Below are positions 35,501 to 46,766 of a DNA stretch of 64,000 nt, in pieces. The notes below the pieces were generated by a model. It worked only from the letters and a program-made list of their open reading frames with translations, was not told where the DNA came from and did no database searches. Made by a program: the position numbers and the translations under genes. The stretch spans positions 502,073 to 566,072 of the forward strand of contig AZLU01000003.1 in assembly GCA_002224055.1 (NCBI GenBank), read 5' to 3'. Position 1 is the first letter of the stretch. Every line of letters begins with the position of its first letter. The DNA is from Pezizomycotina sp. ARF18 (taxonomy: Eukaryota > Ascomycota).

Positions 35501-37221
35501 AACCTCCGGGAACGGTCGGGTATGAAGTTCTCCGCTCGTCTGAAAACCCGCCGGGAACGGTATACGAACTGCTGGGACCCTCTGATACAGATCTACTGTG
35601 CGTACGCTTCTCCGATACTTTATCTTCGTCTTTTTTCGTTGACGACGACCCAGAGAAGGAACCGAACCAACCTTTGGTTAGAGATGCGGCTGTGGGTGCT
35701 TCGATGACGGACTTGCTTCGCTTTTCTGAAACGCTTTGATCCTCTTTTTTAGTGGAAGAGGAAGACCGCTTCTCTGAGACACACCTGTCTTCTTCCCTTT
35801 TGACAGACGAGGATGACGTGGAGCCGAACCAGCCTTTAGCAGCGGATGAACCTGTGTCTTCTTCGGTTGTCTTGGTCACACCACTGTACGAATTTGTTGG
35901 TATCTCTGATGTGGTCTGTGTGGTTGTGGTGGTGTACGTGGTAATCGGACTATCTGCGACTGTGCTGGTAGTTCGCTTGTCTAGGTCTTCGTCCCTCCTC
36001 GTTGAAGTGGAAGAATAGGAACCGAACCAACCACGTGCGGTAGATGTACTTGCCCGTCGTCGGTTGTCTTGCTACCGCTGGTATTGAACGAGCTCGTCGG
36101 TTCTTCCGAGACGGTCTTTGCTACGGTGGTATACGCAGTATTAGCGCCGTCTGAGCCGGTCCTGGTGTTCTTACTCGTGCGCTGCTCTGATGTCGCCTGG
36201 TCTTCGTCCCTTTTCGTCGAAGCGGAAGAATAGGAACCGAACCAACCCTTTGCGAGGGATGGACTTGTTGCGGGTCAGCGGCGGATTTGATAGCACTGCT
36301 GTACGATTCTACGCTTTGTTCTGGCTGGGAAACGGTCTTCGTGATGGTCGTGAGTAAACTATCCGGTTCTTCAGATACTGATTTACCTTGCTGCTCCGAA
36401 ACGCTGCGGTTTCCTCTCCGCTTTGAATACGAGCCGAACCAGCCCTCGGTATTATAAGAACCTGCCGCTTCGTCTGAGATAGTCTTGCTAACGTCAAGGG
36501 AATTATTCGACGTTCCCTCAGGGTGAGAAACAGTTCTGGTGATCGTGGTTAAGGAACTATCTTGTCCGTCTGATACGGATCTACTAGTTCTCCGCTGTTC
36601 CGAGGCGCTATTGTCTTCCTCCTTTTTAGAAGAGGTGGAATACGAGCCGAACCAGCCCCTCGCGTTAGACGAAGAATTATTCGTCCCTTCTTCAGAGGTA
36701 GAGGTAGTCTTTGTAAGGCTGCTGTACGAATTCGAGGCCGGCTCCTGCGAGACGGTCCGGATAATTGTCCTTCCTCGTAATAGGAATTCGATGGGTCCGT
36801 CGAAATGGTCCTGGTAACGCTACTACTATTCCGATCACGTTCTTCTTCCTTGCTAATGGAAGAACTATCTAATAGGCCTCTCGCCGAAGAACTGCCCGTC
36901 CCTTCTTCAGAGGCTGTTCTGCTAAAACTGTACGAACTCGATGGCTCTAGTGTAAGGGAATTGGTAATACCGTAGGAGGAACTCGCTGGTGGTTCTTGGG
37001 AAGATGTTTTGAAACTGCTGCCGCTGCTTCTCCTCCTCTTTCGGATATGGCCCCTCGGTTCTGCTAGTGCTGCTACTCCTCGTTTCTTGGAACGAACTCG
37101 AAGTCGTCGAAGTAGTCGTCGTCGTCCCTTCCTGTTGGGACGGACTTTTACTAACGGAAGAGTCTTCCTGCTTTCTACGAACACCGTTCTTGAACGCGGA
37201 TTTCCCGTACCTGGCACTCAT
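32534..37221 (-). CDS. Giant Ser-rich repeat protein with GWFGS modules and hydrophobic stations
   Basis: About 1500 residues, unrecognised. Start ATG at 37221 (MSARYGKSAFKNGV). N-terminal part: six modules of about 55-70 residues, each with GWFGS (at about 36650, 36435, 36240, 36020, 35825, 35660) between Ser/Thr/Glu-rich linkers and TRTVSEEP-like strings. Next comes a tract of 17-20-residue units (SYPPIPGGFSD, SYQTISRTVSGEPLN; 35590-35170), then SQDQRYS units (35080-34800), then SKEERRS units (34740-34500). Three hydrophobic stretches each follow an AEERSSS- or AEEKSSS-type string (34740-34790, 34350-34420, 33680-33760). The C-terminal part is Arg/Glu-rich, then DDLRYFIDELRIIREKYIP, and after an intron (32947-32858) an exon ending KEVPWRD. 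Frames shift near 37030, 36770, 36280-36050 and 34020. Likely a disordered, membrane-tethered scaffold, by inference. Confidence 0.75.
34480..35080 (-). repeat. SQDQ and SKEERR short tandem coding repeats
   Basis: Two adjacent arrays inside the giant protein: 8-9-residue units of SQDQRYS type (about 35080-34800) and KEERRSLS type (about 34740-34500), separated by a short Ala-rich hydrophobic segment. The composition (Ser, Gln, Asn, Tyr, Arg) is prion-like or disordered. Confidence 0.8.
35650..36665 (-). repeat. Six tandem GWFGS coding modules
   Basis: The string encoding GWFGS occurs at about 36650, 36435, 36240, 36020, 35825 and 35660, spaced 213, 198, 215, 197 and 162 nt. Flanks are Ser/Lys/Glu-rich (KKEED, KRDED, KRSVSE). 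The nucleotide sequence of the core is nearly constant (complement of GAGCCGAACCAGCC or GAACCGAACCAACC). Confidence 0.85.
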
Positions 37222-38565
37222 TACGGTGGTGATGGATGGGAAAGAAAATTCTGGGTTTTAAATTTGGGGTCCTTGCGTGATTTTTCCGTTACTAATTATT
37301 TCTGCATTGCATTAAAAAGGAAAAAATATTGGAGGGAGAGAAGATCCATCTCCCTCGGAGTCCCTCCCTTGCCCAGGGTAAGTAAATGGGGGTGGCTGGA
37401 AAAAAAAAGGCGGGCATTTTCATTTCATTTCTTGTTACGACTAGTGTCGAACTAGACATGTGCACTACGAGAGGCGAGCCGTGATACCCATAGTATGGTT
37501 GTATAGGTAGGCTTTTTTCTTTGTGTTCGTTCAAGTCTCAGCTGAGATCATGCAAGTCGTATGCGGGGCAATACCAAATTAGGCTTGGAGTTCTCGCCAA
37601 AATTGGTTCTGCTCGGAATTTAAAAAAAAGGTCAATCAATTATAGGTTAGTCTTTTACTAGGGGGTATTTTCTCTTCCTACTCTCCTTTAGCTGATTCGT
37701 TTCAGTCCTTTAAAACAAGCCAGGTTCATTCGCAATACGGGCATTCGCAATAGATCTCGCCGCTGTGCTTGCGCTGCACTGACAACAAGTACTACCGACA
37801 AAGAGATTATATTATCCCATTGGGCCGCTGTACAGAAGGAGTCCTTTTGCCTGAATGAAGATAATTGGATTAGCTATCCCTCCTTACCCTCGTCAATGTT
37901 GGCCGGAAATTTTTTTTTTTTTAAAATATTCTTTTGCGATCCCGGCAATACCTTTGAGATCTCTTGATTCTGTTCCCCGACAATTGCCCACTTCTTATTG
38001 TTGCTCTCGATATAGCCAATAAGATCACCGAATTCGAATTTTAAGCGAATTTTCCACGTGAACACGCGGGGATTTGGCGTCATTTTGCTTTGAAATCCTT
38101 CGAGGCAGCAGCTTTTCGTTTTCCCCCCCCCCTTGTCAGGGATAGTTTGCCCAGGGATCGTGATGATGCACAAAGGATTTGTGTTTACATCACTCGTCTC
38201 CGAGGAGCATGTTTACCAAACTACTGCACCTATTTTACAAATCAATGAAAGGCAGAGCCGTTCTTTGGTTATAGACCATGGACTTCGTGAGTCAATCATG
38301 GTTACTCCGCGATGTCCACCAGGGCTTTCTGGTTTTTTTTCGCATAAACCTTTACATGAGAGGAAGGAATTGAATTGAGATGGATCATTCTATATAAACG
38401 TCCGGAGTTTCCACTCTGGAAACAGTTCCTCGCTCTTCAAAAATCCAGTATTACATGTTCAGACGCTCTATATCGACGACAGTCCTACAAAAAGAACCGT
38501 CCAGCTTACACTACAATTCTATTTCTCCATCTCGAACTATACATCACCAAGCGAAATTCAGAGCA
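37222..38565. other. Divergent intergenic region
   Basis: Lies between the giant protein (reading left) and the first PEP-mutase gene (reading right). A minus-strand frame at about 37874-38170 (RVFTWKIRLKFEFGDLIGYI) looks partly coding but has no ATG and no family match I know. Confidence 0.45.
38391..38398 (+). promoter_or_regulatory. TATA box of PEP-mutase paralogue 1
   Basis: TATATAAA lies 175 nt before the ATG at 38566, followed by a pyrimidine-rich leader without ATG in frame. The second paralogue has the same layout. Confidence 0.5.
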
Positions 38566-39346
38566 ATGGACGTCAAAGCCCAAGCCACCCTTGCAACCCA
38601 ATTCCGGCTCTCCATAAACCCGGAGACCCAATCATTCTAGCCAACGTCTACGACGCCTCAACGGCTTCCATCATCGCGTCGCTTTATCCGGAAACTGCTC
38701 ACGCCATGGCCACGGCCTCCTACGCCGTCGCCGCCGTGCAGGGTATAAACGACGACGACATGACCTACGAGCAGAACATCTCGAGCATCAAAAACATCGC
38801 GAAAGTCGCCGTGAAACATAACATCCCCCTGACCGTCGACGTCCAGGATGGCTACTCCGACGTCGCGGACACCGTTACTACCGTCATAAAGCTCGGCGCC
38901 GTAGGTTGTAACATCGAAGACGTAGATAACACCACGGGAAACCTCCGGAGCGTCGACGACGCCGCGAGCCGTATCAAGACTGCCGTCGAAGCTGCTGGAA
39001 ACGCCGGCGTTCCTGACTTTGCTATTAATGCCAGGACGGACGTGCTCGGTTCCGACGGTACCATCGCTGACGCAATCGAGCGCGGGAGGAGGTACCTGGA
39101 CGCGGGTGCGAATACCGTTTTCGTCTGGGGAGGTTCGAAAGGGAGAGGCGTCAGGACCGAAGAGGTTAGAGAGCTCGTGAAGGGGTTGGATGGGAGGCTT
39201 AATGTGATATTGAAGCTGGGAGATGGCTTTTGACCGTGAAGGAGTTGAAGGAGATTGGGGTCGCTAGGATTAGCGTTGGTCCGGCGTTGTGGGCGAAGGC
39301 CATGGCCGCTTTCAGGGAGAACGCGGAGGCGCTCTTGAAGCAGTGA
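38566..39346 (+). CDS. ICL/PEP-mutase family protein, paralogue 1
   Basis: Member of the isocitrate lyase / phosphoenolpyruvate mutase superfamily, TIM-barrel enzymes that cleave or rearrange C-C and C-P bonds in 2-oxo or phosphono acids. Motifs in order: ILANVYDASTASIIASLYP, HAMATASYAVAAVQG, PLTVDVQDGY (metal-binding Asp region), LGAVGCNIED, FAINARTDVLG, YLDAGANTVFVWGG, GVARISVGPALWAKA, end ALLKQ. Length of about 255 residues is normal for the family. Start ATG at 38566 (MDVKAQATLATQF) parallels paralogue 2 (MDAKAQNSKAAEF). Frames shift at about 38615 and at the T run 39228-39231, with similarity intact on both sides. Cytosolic, since no signal is seen. The substrate is not predictable; the KKCGH motif of true isocitrate lyases is absent. 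Confidence 0.87.
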
Positions 39347-40147
39347 TTTGGGGAGAAGAAGTCGGTATTACGGCGGCCGGAGACGACGGGTTTAAAAAAA
39401 TCCTGGTTATGGTGATAGCTATTCGGTTTCGTTATTTAAGTTATTCAATTGACAATTTGACAGCTATCGGGTTAACTATACCTCCGAGCATGGACAAATT
39501 TACTAAAAGCGGCATACATATGCATCTGGCGCTTGAATAGGTGCATAGCAGTCGCTTCGTCCCATTATTATACCATTTTAGTACCCACGTTCGAAGATAT
39601 GACTATTGCTCCGAGATCAGCAAAAAAAAAAAAATATTACAACGTATGATATTTACCCATTTTAATCGAGGGGTCTATGAATATATGCATATGAATAATA
39701 TCGATAACTATATCGAAGTAATTGGTAACGAGTCAAGTAGTTTAAGAAGGAATTATGCGTTGACGATCCTTTCGGCGTTGTATTCATTTTTGAATCCTAC
39801 GAGCTCCCGCAAGTGACTCTTTGCCCCGCTTGTGCCCATATGCAACAACCCCACTAACACCTCAAAAAATGCGGAATAGCTGCCCGCGGTCGCGTTAACC
39901 CGTGACATCGTGAAACAGCACATGTACCCAAATGCATAGTAGGCTACAACGGCTTTTATAAAAGCTCAAGCCAGGTCCTTCGTTATCAATTCCTTTCGTC
40001 AGCATCAACAATCTACAACTATCGCTTCTACATACAATTCCGCAATTCTTAAATCTACAGCTGGTTATTAGCAAATCCGTTCTAAACTACAATTGACTCA
40101 ATATCTTCACTCTACAACAAACTACTAAAATCACCAGCAAAAGCACA
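39347..40147. other. Spacer between PEP-mutase paralogues
   Basis: AT-rich, with the TATA box and leader of paralogue 2 at the right end. No extra gene. Confidence 0.55.
39955..39964 (+). promoter_or_regulatory. TATA box of PEP-mutase paralogue 2
   Basis: TTTATAAAAG lies about 193 nt before the ATG at 40148, followed by a CA-rich leader. Confidence 0.5.
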
Positions 40148-40939
40148 ATGGACGCCAAAGCTCAAAACTCCAAAGCCGCCGAGTTCCGCTCCGCGCACTC
40201 CCCATCCTCCCCCTTAATCCTCTGCAACGTCTACGACGCCCCCACCGCGTCTGCAATCGCCTCCCTATACCCCCACAAAGCCAAAGCGATGGCGACAGCA
40301 TCTTACGCCATAGCATCCGTCCAGGGCGTCTTCGACGACGACATGTCCTTCGAGCAAAACCTGCACCTTGTCCGCCCCATCGCCAAAATAGCCGTCGAAA
40401 AGGGTATACCACTAACAGTTGACATCCAAGACGGGTACGAGGACGTACAATCCACAATCACCGAGATTATAAAATTAGGAGCCGTAGGGTGTAACATTGA
40501 AGATCAAGATAATCGGCGGCCGGGGGGTGGTATGAGGATGTAAACGATGCTGTTAGTAGGATTAAAACGGCCGTTGAGACGGCGAAAAGTTTGGGGGTTG
40601 AGAATTTCGCTGTTAATGCGCGGACGGATATCATGTGTTTTGGGGAAATTTGGACGATGCGATTGAGAGGGGGAAGAAGTATTTGGAGGCTGGGCGTACA
40701 CGGTTTTCATACTTGCTGTGCCGAGGAGAATGGGATGTGTTGTTGACCGTGGAGGATGCGAAGAAGATAGCTGCTGAGCTCGACGGGATGGTTAATTTGC
40801 AGCCGAATAAGGGTAGGGGAGGGGAGTTGAGTCCTGAGGTGCTCAAGACGGTCGGCGTCGCGAGGGTCAGCGTGGCCCGTATCTGCACATGTTGGCGATG
40901 AAGAGCTTCAAGGAAGGAGCTGAAGCTTTGTTGGGCTAA
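40148..40939 (+). CDS. ICL/PEP-mutase family protein, paralogue 2
   Basis: Same family and orientation as the gene 800 nt upstream, hence a tandem duplicate. Conserved parts: LILCNVYDAPTASAIASLYP, KAMATASYAIASVQG, PLTVDIQDGYEDV, LGAVGCNIED, FAVNARTDIM, DDAIERGKKYLEAG, TVGVARVSV and the tail MKSFKEGAEALLG. The ATG at 40148 follows a TATA box by about 190 nt. Frames shift near 40520 (GC-rich run), 40640, 40700 and 40880. The second half carries an insertion-like LQPNKGRGGELSPEVLKT stretch that differs from paralogue 1. The two copies differ at many positions, so the duplication is not recent. The reaction is unknown. Confidence 0.87.
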
Positions 40940-41060
40940 CTTTTCTCCTATGAGGAGACAAGGACATGACGTGAGAATCACAAAAGAACTGGCTCTGTCA
41001 GAGCTATATCGAGGTATTCCTCACGATAGTATAATGCATAAGCGTTGAGCTCTATTAAAT

Positions 41061-42117
41061 CTAGAAGCGCTCTTGTATATAAAAATTGGAAAAACATAGG
41101 CACATAATTGAAATCTCTTCTTTAAACCATCTCAACCCTTCGAAATTATAGATCCTAGCCCAGCTGTGATGTCTATCGCGACCGACAAAAGACCCCATTA
41201 AATCGTCCTGCTCCCCCTCACAGCTTCCCCTCACCCCCACCTTATCAGGATCGCCATCCTCAAACTTCAACGACACAGAATTAACACAATGCCTCTCGTC
41301 CGTCGGCGTATTATAACCCTCCCCCTTAAACACATGCCCCAAATGTCCGCCGCACTTCGCACAAACGATCTCCGTCCTCGTCATCCCGAACGACTTATCT
41401 TCGTTCCGCTTAATGGCTCCCGGGACTGCGTCGAAAAAGGCCGGCCATCCGCAGCCGGATGAGAATTTCTGCTTGGAGGTGTAGAGCGGGGTACCGCAGC
41501 CGGCGCAGCTGTACGTTCCGGCTTCTTTGTGCTTGTCGTATTCGCCCGTGCCGGCTGCTTCGGTGCCCTTTTGGCGGAGGATGCGGAATTGCTCTGCGGT
41601 AGGGTTACACAGTAATTGTTAGCAGTTTTAATAAGCCGCCCGTGGAGAATAGAAGGAAAAATGCTTACCAGGCGAAAGAATAGCCTCCACTCGTCGTCCG
41701 ATTCTGAACTTGGAACGATTCCGTCATATTGTCGTTGTTGTTATTACTATTGCTGTTGTTGTTGGATTTCTTGAAGATGGAGAAAAAAGATGCAGCCATC
41801 AACGTCTTCACCGCCGCCCTTTTATAGCTACCTTTCGCCGAAGAACGAGGTGGTATAGACGTTATCTTTAATAATCGCGAAGGCGGAGTCGAGTTATGAA
41901 AGAAGCTTCTACGACCCGATGGAACGGCGAAGCGGTTGATGTTTCTGGTGTTTCTGATGATATCATGATTTTTGGGGAAGGTGGTGAGGTGCTGCTGATT
42001 TCTAATTCCTGCAGGGAAATTTGGAATACCGTGACGGACAACCGAGACGGGAGTTGAGCCGCTGCCGCCACCGACGGGGATAAGCACTTGAGAAGATAAG
42101 ACACTTCGGTGGATCAT
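41061..42117 (-). CDS. msrB: Peptide methionine-R-sulfoxide reductase (MsrB)
   Basis: Repairs oxidised methionine (R epimer) in proteins with thioredoxin. The second exon (from about 41597) encodes EQFRILRQKGTEAAGTGEYD, YSCAGCGTPLY, FSSGCGWPAFFDAVPGAI, IVCAKCGGHLGHVF and DERHCVNSVSLKF. The two CxxC pairs bind zinc and the Cys of RHCVNS is catalytic. The first exon ends near 41663 at a GTAAG donor; a base seems missing just before it, which would restore DEWRAILSPEQ. Two in-frame ATGs: 42117 gives about 106 extra residues, very basic with almost no acid and an RRSFFHNS string typical of mitochondrial presequences; 41799 (MAASFFSIF) gives the usual cytosolic length. The reading after FEDGDPDKV is probably beyond the true end. 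Confidence 0.88.
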
Positions 42118-44104
42118 TTGCGCTATCTTCAATTAGAAAGATGAAGCGTTTCGGATTTTAGATGAATTATCAAATAGTTTGAAAGCGATTTTAAATTTGT
42201 GTATTATATTAGTTATATGGATGAATGACGACAAAAAGAAACTGCGAAGCTAAGCTACAAGGCATGCAGAAAAACAAGGCAAAATAGTTGGAAAAAGGCT
42301 GGAAAAAGAGATCCGAACATAGCTAAGCGAGCGTGCAGTAGTAAGCCTGCCGAAATCAGATTTCAAAAGTTCGCCTTGATGCCTGCCTAGGCGAAGCTAA
42401 TAGGATATCTAGCCTGTAAGGCAGACATAGATGTGCTAGATGGTCAGAGGAAGAAGAGACAAAAACAAATGAAATGGAAAAAAGAAACAGAGAGATCGTG
42501 CATGATGTGAAGGAATTATACCCTCGTACTCCGTATACTGTAGCGAGGTAAACCAAAGGAAATTAAGTAAACGAATGGATGCAAGATGCATCTGTAGTCG
42601 AAGCAGTTTTAGTCAAAGCTTAGAATGAATAGGCTATGCCGAACGTCTCATGCCTCGTACAGGCTTCGCCGTAGCTTCCCTTACCGTCGGTATCTTATGG
42701 ACCCTCCACCTGTGCCTTTCCATATTACCTTTCCTCAACGACTTGAAGTCGCAACCATTCTCTCCACAAGTAAACACCTGCCGTTTCCCCAGCTCGGATG
42801 GCAGTCTCTTTGGTGCCTGAGCAGATTACAGTGGGAAGAGAACGACTTATTACGGCACCTTCCAATGTGCATACGTTCGGCCCATCTCAGTGTCGACTTC
42901 CATCAATTCAATGGGAAAGATATTTTGCCGAAGGCCGCTAGTTCGGCTATCGATTGCTTCAGGCAATAATGGCGGGGATTTTTCACTAGGGACGCTGCTG
43001 GAAAGGTTAGCGGGAACTAAGGCATCGGCGGGTTCGAACTCCCGGAGCTCGACATGTAAGAGTCTTGGGGTTCGATTTCGCCCGACGGATTGTTGGTATT
43101 TTCTGTGGCAACAAGTACCGCTTCTATAAATTCCGTGGAGTCTCCAACTGGTTCTGTACAAATCCATATTAGCTTTTGAAAATTCAACAGTTGCTCATTA
43201 TATTTCTTTCTTCGTCAACGTAACGTAGTGCGTTCGGGATATTGCACCCACCTTGAGTATATGATGCCTTGAAAGATTGTACTGTCCGATGGAGTTCGAT
43301 CGCTTGCATAGCCTCTACTGACCCTGTACGGCATGGTTTCCCCGATTAGCCGAGAGCAGTTCCAGCTACTCCTCAGAAAGCTTGCCACGAAATGCCGCTT
43401 CTGAAGAAATGTCTCATAAAATAACTGCTCATTCGGTTAGCTTTTCGGCTTCCAAGTTATATAGAGTGTTCGGAAGACTAAATACATCGCAAATCTCAGA
43501 ACGTAATTTTCCAAATGGCGAATCGTTTCAAATACCCCTTCCGTAAGAGAAAGAGTCCTACGTCGGCAAGTTTCGTTAGCGTCTCGTTTATAGGTGGCAG
43601 CTTGCGGACGATGTGTTCGTCTACGGTCTCAACAAATTCCTCCTCTTTCTAACCAGATAATCCTGTAGTTGAGGCGAGACGTAGTTTTTGCACTCGGGCT
43701 CGACAACGGTTCGCAGAGGCAGGAGTACGGCGAATCTGTCGTGAATCGGAAAAACTCTTCACGTTCTCGTACAGCTGTTTAGGTTGTTAAACTTGCTGAA
43801 TAGAACCGTATACTAGAGAAAGCCATAATACCCTTGAAGAAGGCCAGGACTTACCTTGTAGAAACCCCACCACAATCAGAAACACGGAGCCAGTTACAAT
43901 ATCTAGCCAGGTAGGCGCATCCGGTGGGCGGGTGGATGAGGCACCAATGGCCAAAAAACACCACCGTCGTTTTTGGAGATATCGGGCTGGTGCTTACGCC
44001 ATAAGAGGATGCGACTTTTGTCTCAACAAGGCGAGTTTTGGACTTTCGTTTAAAATTGCAATTTTCGTCTGGTTTCGTGGCGCGATGGGGTGGGTCACCC
44101 AAGC
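42118..44104. other. Intergenic
   Basis: Several short frames (42356-43170, 43851-44108) without identifiable features. The frame at 43851-44108 could be a further exon of the zinc-finger gene but has no support. Confidence 0.45.
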
Positions 44105-45878
44105 TCAAACAAATCCCGTGCTTCTTGCAATTTCTCCACTTTTGACCTCATGAGAGCCATAAACATTCCCCCGATCTTTCCCAATCCATGCTATCGCATG
44201 CTCGATCTCGTGCTTCATAACTTTCACAATCTCGTCGAAGACGACCTTCTCCCGGTACATATATCTCTTTCCATTGCATTCCATCGGTCGCGCGACATCA
44301 CTAAGGCAACTGCGCAGTGTGTAAATGTCGCGATGAAACTCTTCCGAGGAGCTTTCCACGGGCGTTGGAGCTCAGTCTTGGATATGGCGAAAGCGATATG
44401 CAAGAAACTGTAAACATCTTCCAAGGAGGAAAGCGTTCGTGGCTAAGGTATTGCTCGAAGGAAGCAAAACCACGCACGACAAGTTCGTCGTGATTGCCTA
44501 AAAGGGTGATGAGATGCTGCAAGGCTAGGCTGCAAGATGGAGCTGACGCTATCAACTTTCCGAATGCAGCTAGTGATGCTTTGTTGAACTCTTCTTGGAT
44601 AGATAGAGCACAGGCGTAGACATCAGGCTCGGAGCCAGCCAGGGCTAATTTCTGAGAGGCCAGCTCAGGTGGCTGAGTATCATCCACTCGTTTATCTGCT
44701 TGAGGAATCGAAGAGAATATATTGAACGGAATAGAACCAAACCCGCAAGTTGATATTTGTGCAATAAAGGCCTGAATATCGGCAGCTAGTTTCCTGCTGT
44801 GGGCTCCAAAAGCATAGCATTTCCATGCAGTACAGAACAAGAAGCATGCTTAGATGTATTGGTACAAAGGTGGTCTCGGTTTGAGGAAGGCCGTCTGGCC
44901 ACAAGGGCATATCTCTCATTCCGGTGGAAGGGGAGAGTCGGGACAACTATGCTGTCGCTGGGAACTCGTGAGAAACCACTACTTTTTGGAAGAGATTCCC
45001 GATAAAGCTTTGCGAGTGATGCCGCGAAGAGATTCAGCCTGCGCGTTTGCTCCTCCAAATATCGGGTGTTTTCCCAGCTGTTTTCCACTCGCAGGTCTTC
45101 GGCGCGAACGTAACTGAAAGTAGGTAGGTCCTTAATGTGTTCTAAGCAGCCCTCTTTCTTCCCACAATTGTGGGATTGTTCTGGAATATCACAAATAAGG
45201 CACACATATGGCTTTAAATGCCCATGTATATGCCTTTCGAAGGGTTTGTAGAATTCCAATCAGTAAATTATCCATGGGATCTTGAGGATTTAAACTCGGC
45301 AGAGCAACCAAATGAGAAATCGTTCAAGGCATCCAATTTTCACGACCTCACCTCAGAAAGGCACTGCCTATCTTGAACCGCTTTCCACACAAGCAGTCAT
45401 AGCTATCTCCGGATGATATGCCGTGTTGTACTGCCCTTTGGAATTCCTCGTATATGGTTTCCAGGCCAATATTGTTGCAAACGAAAAGATCGAGTTCGGA
45501 TTCTATGAAATAGTAGCACCGGCGTTCAACTTGCGTTGGATTCCTTAACATAAGCATAGAGCTCTCGTTGACTTTAGAGGAAAGGGCATTCCAATCGTCC
45601 GTGACCGGTCGGGGGTGCCCGGGTTTCGGAAGAAGGACGTCACCAGTTGTCGGATCGATGCCAAGGCAGGAGCTGCACTTTCCTGGTCGACAAAGGATTT
45701 CAAAGATGGATACTGCGGCATATTTTTCAGTTGCAGTATCATCTACCTCGCGTCGCGGGCGGAAGCCGTCCCATTCCCGATATGGACGTTCCTCTTCACT
45801 ATGGAACCGAGGAGGCACATGCTGGTGGTGGTCGCGTTGTCGTCTGGTTTCCGGTTTGTATTCTGGAGTTGTAGTCAT
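44105..45878 (-). CDS. Fungal zinc-finger protein
   Basis: Start ATG at 45878 (MTTTPEYKPETRRQRD). An N-terminal region of about 170 residues precedes a C2H2-like finger, YDCLCGKRFKIGSAFLR | HIHGH, split by an intron (donor GTGAGGTCG near 45345, acceptor near 45238). The first Cys pair is spaced by one residue (C-L-C) rather than two or more. It runs directly into LKPYVCLICDIPEQSHNCGK, a second Cys/His cluster. Downstream is helical, with Trp/Arg-rich pieces, ending MKHEIEHAIAWIGKDRG and a stop at 44105. Frames shift near 44830, 44430 and 44290. Similar layouts occur in fungal C2H2 proteins of unknown role. A nuclear regulator is possible but not shown. Confidence 0.55.
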
Positions 45879-46766
45879 TCCGAGATGTCGATGCGAATCT
45901 CGGGATATTACTTTTTGACTCTGCTGAATTTCCCTGGAGTTTTTAGTGATACTAGTTTGGGAACCCAATCAGAACTTAGTTAAATGATAGAAAAGAGAAA
46001 GAAGGAAGGTATTTTTAGATTAAAAACCTAAAGATCTTGAAGATACGAACGTGTGTCGTGAGGGTCGGAGCGGATTTAGATCTGTGGTTTCGCGAGTTCG
46101 CGAGGAGCTCTCGACGTCGTGAGAATGCTGGTTCCTTTTGTAAAACCTTTAGACCTCCGTACTAGATTCCAAACCGGCCCACCTTTATAGGCCACATTGG
46201 GGATAGGATGATAGAATGCCAATGATGGAGAACTGCACTTTTACCATGTTGGGGGGTTGTGGTAATCCACGGAAAAAGCGGGGGGGACTGAAATCCTCAC
46301 CGCATATGCATGACTGCCAAGTTTTTTGATTTTGGCTGCAACACGAAAACCCCATGGATAAATGAGGCTGTATAAGGAAAAGCAATTGTATTTGGCGAGA
46401 CGATTGATATCGATATCGCGAATCCTTCATTGCATGCAACGCGCATATATTTGTGTGAGGATTATAGAACATGCGCTTGTTGGTATATGTTCGCCGATTG
46501 TAACCCTGCTCCAGTTGTTTGTTTTTAGGCGTTGTTCTGGGGCGACTAGTAGCTGAGGCGGCTTCTGAGTCGTTTGGATTCGTTCCGATTTCTCACGATA
46601 ACAACACACATACTAGCCTACTTCCGACACACGGACCCCGAAGGAGGTAGCAGTGTTCGTCACGAGGTGATGCAGTGTTTCGTTTCGCGATCGTTTCCCG
46701 CCTTCTGCGGGGCGCTTCTGGGTAGTGGGGTGTCTGTCTAATTTCTAGGCAGGTGTCCGTCTCCCT
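45879..46766. other. Intergenic
   Basis: Upstream region of the zinc-finger gene. A 95-codon minus frame at 46185-46472 starts with ATG but shows nothing recognisable. Confidence 0.45.

Noticed and set aside
32905-36020. Several plus-strand frames of 65-165 codons
   Set aside because: Antisense to the Ser-rich repeat protein; composition mirrors its codons and no starts or motifs fit.
37874-38173. Minus frame with a coding-like stretch (RVFTWKIRLKFEF)
   Set aside because: No ATG, no splice support and no family match; kept only as a note in the intergenic entry.
43020-43080. GGTTCGAACTCCC and GGTTCGATTTC, resembling tRNA T-arms
   Set aside because: The flanking five-base stems do not pair properly and no anticodon or acceptor arm is present.
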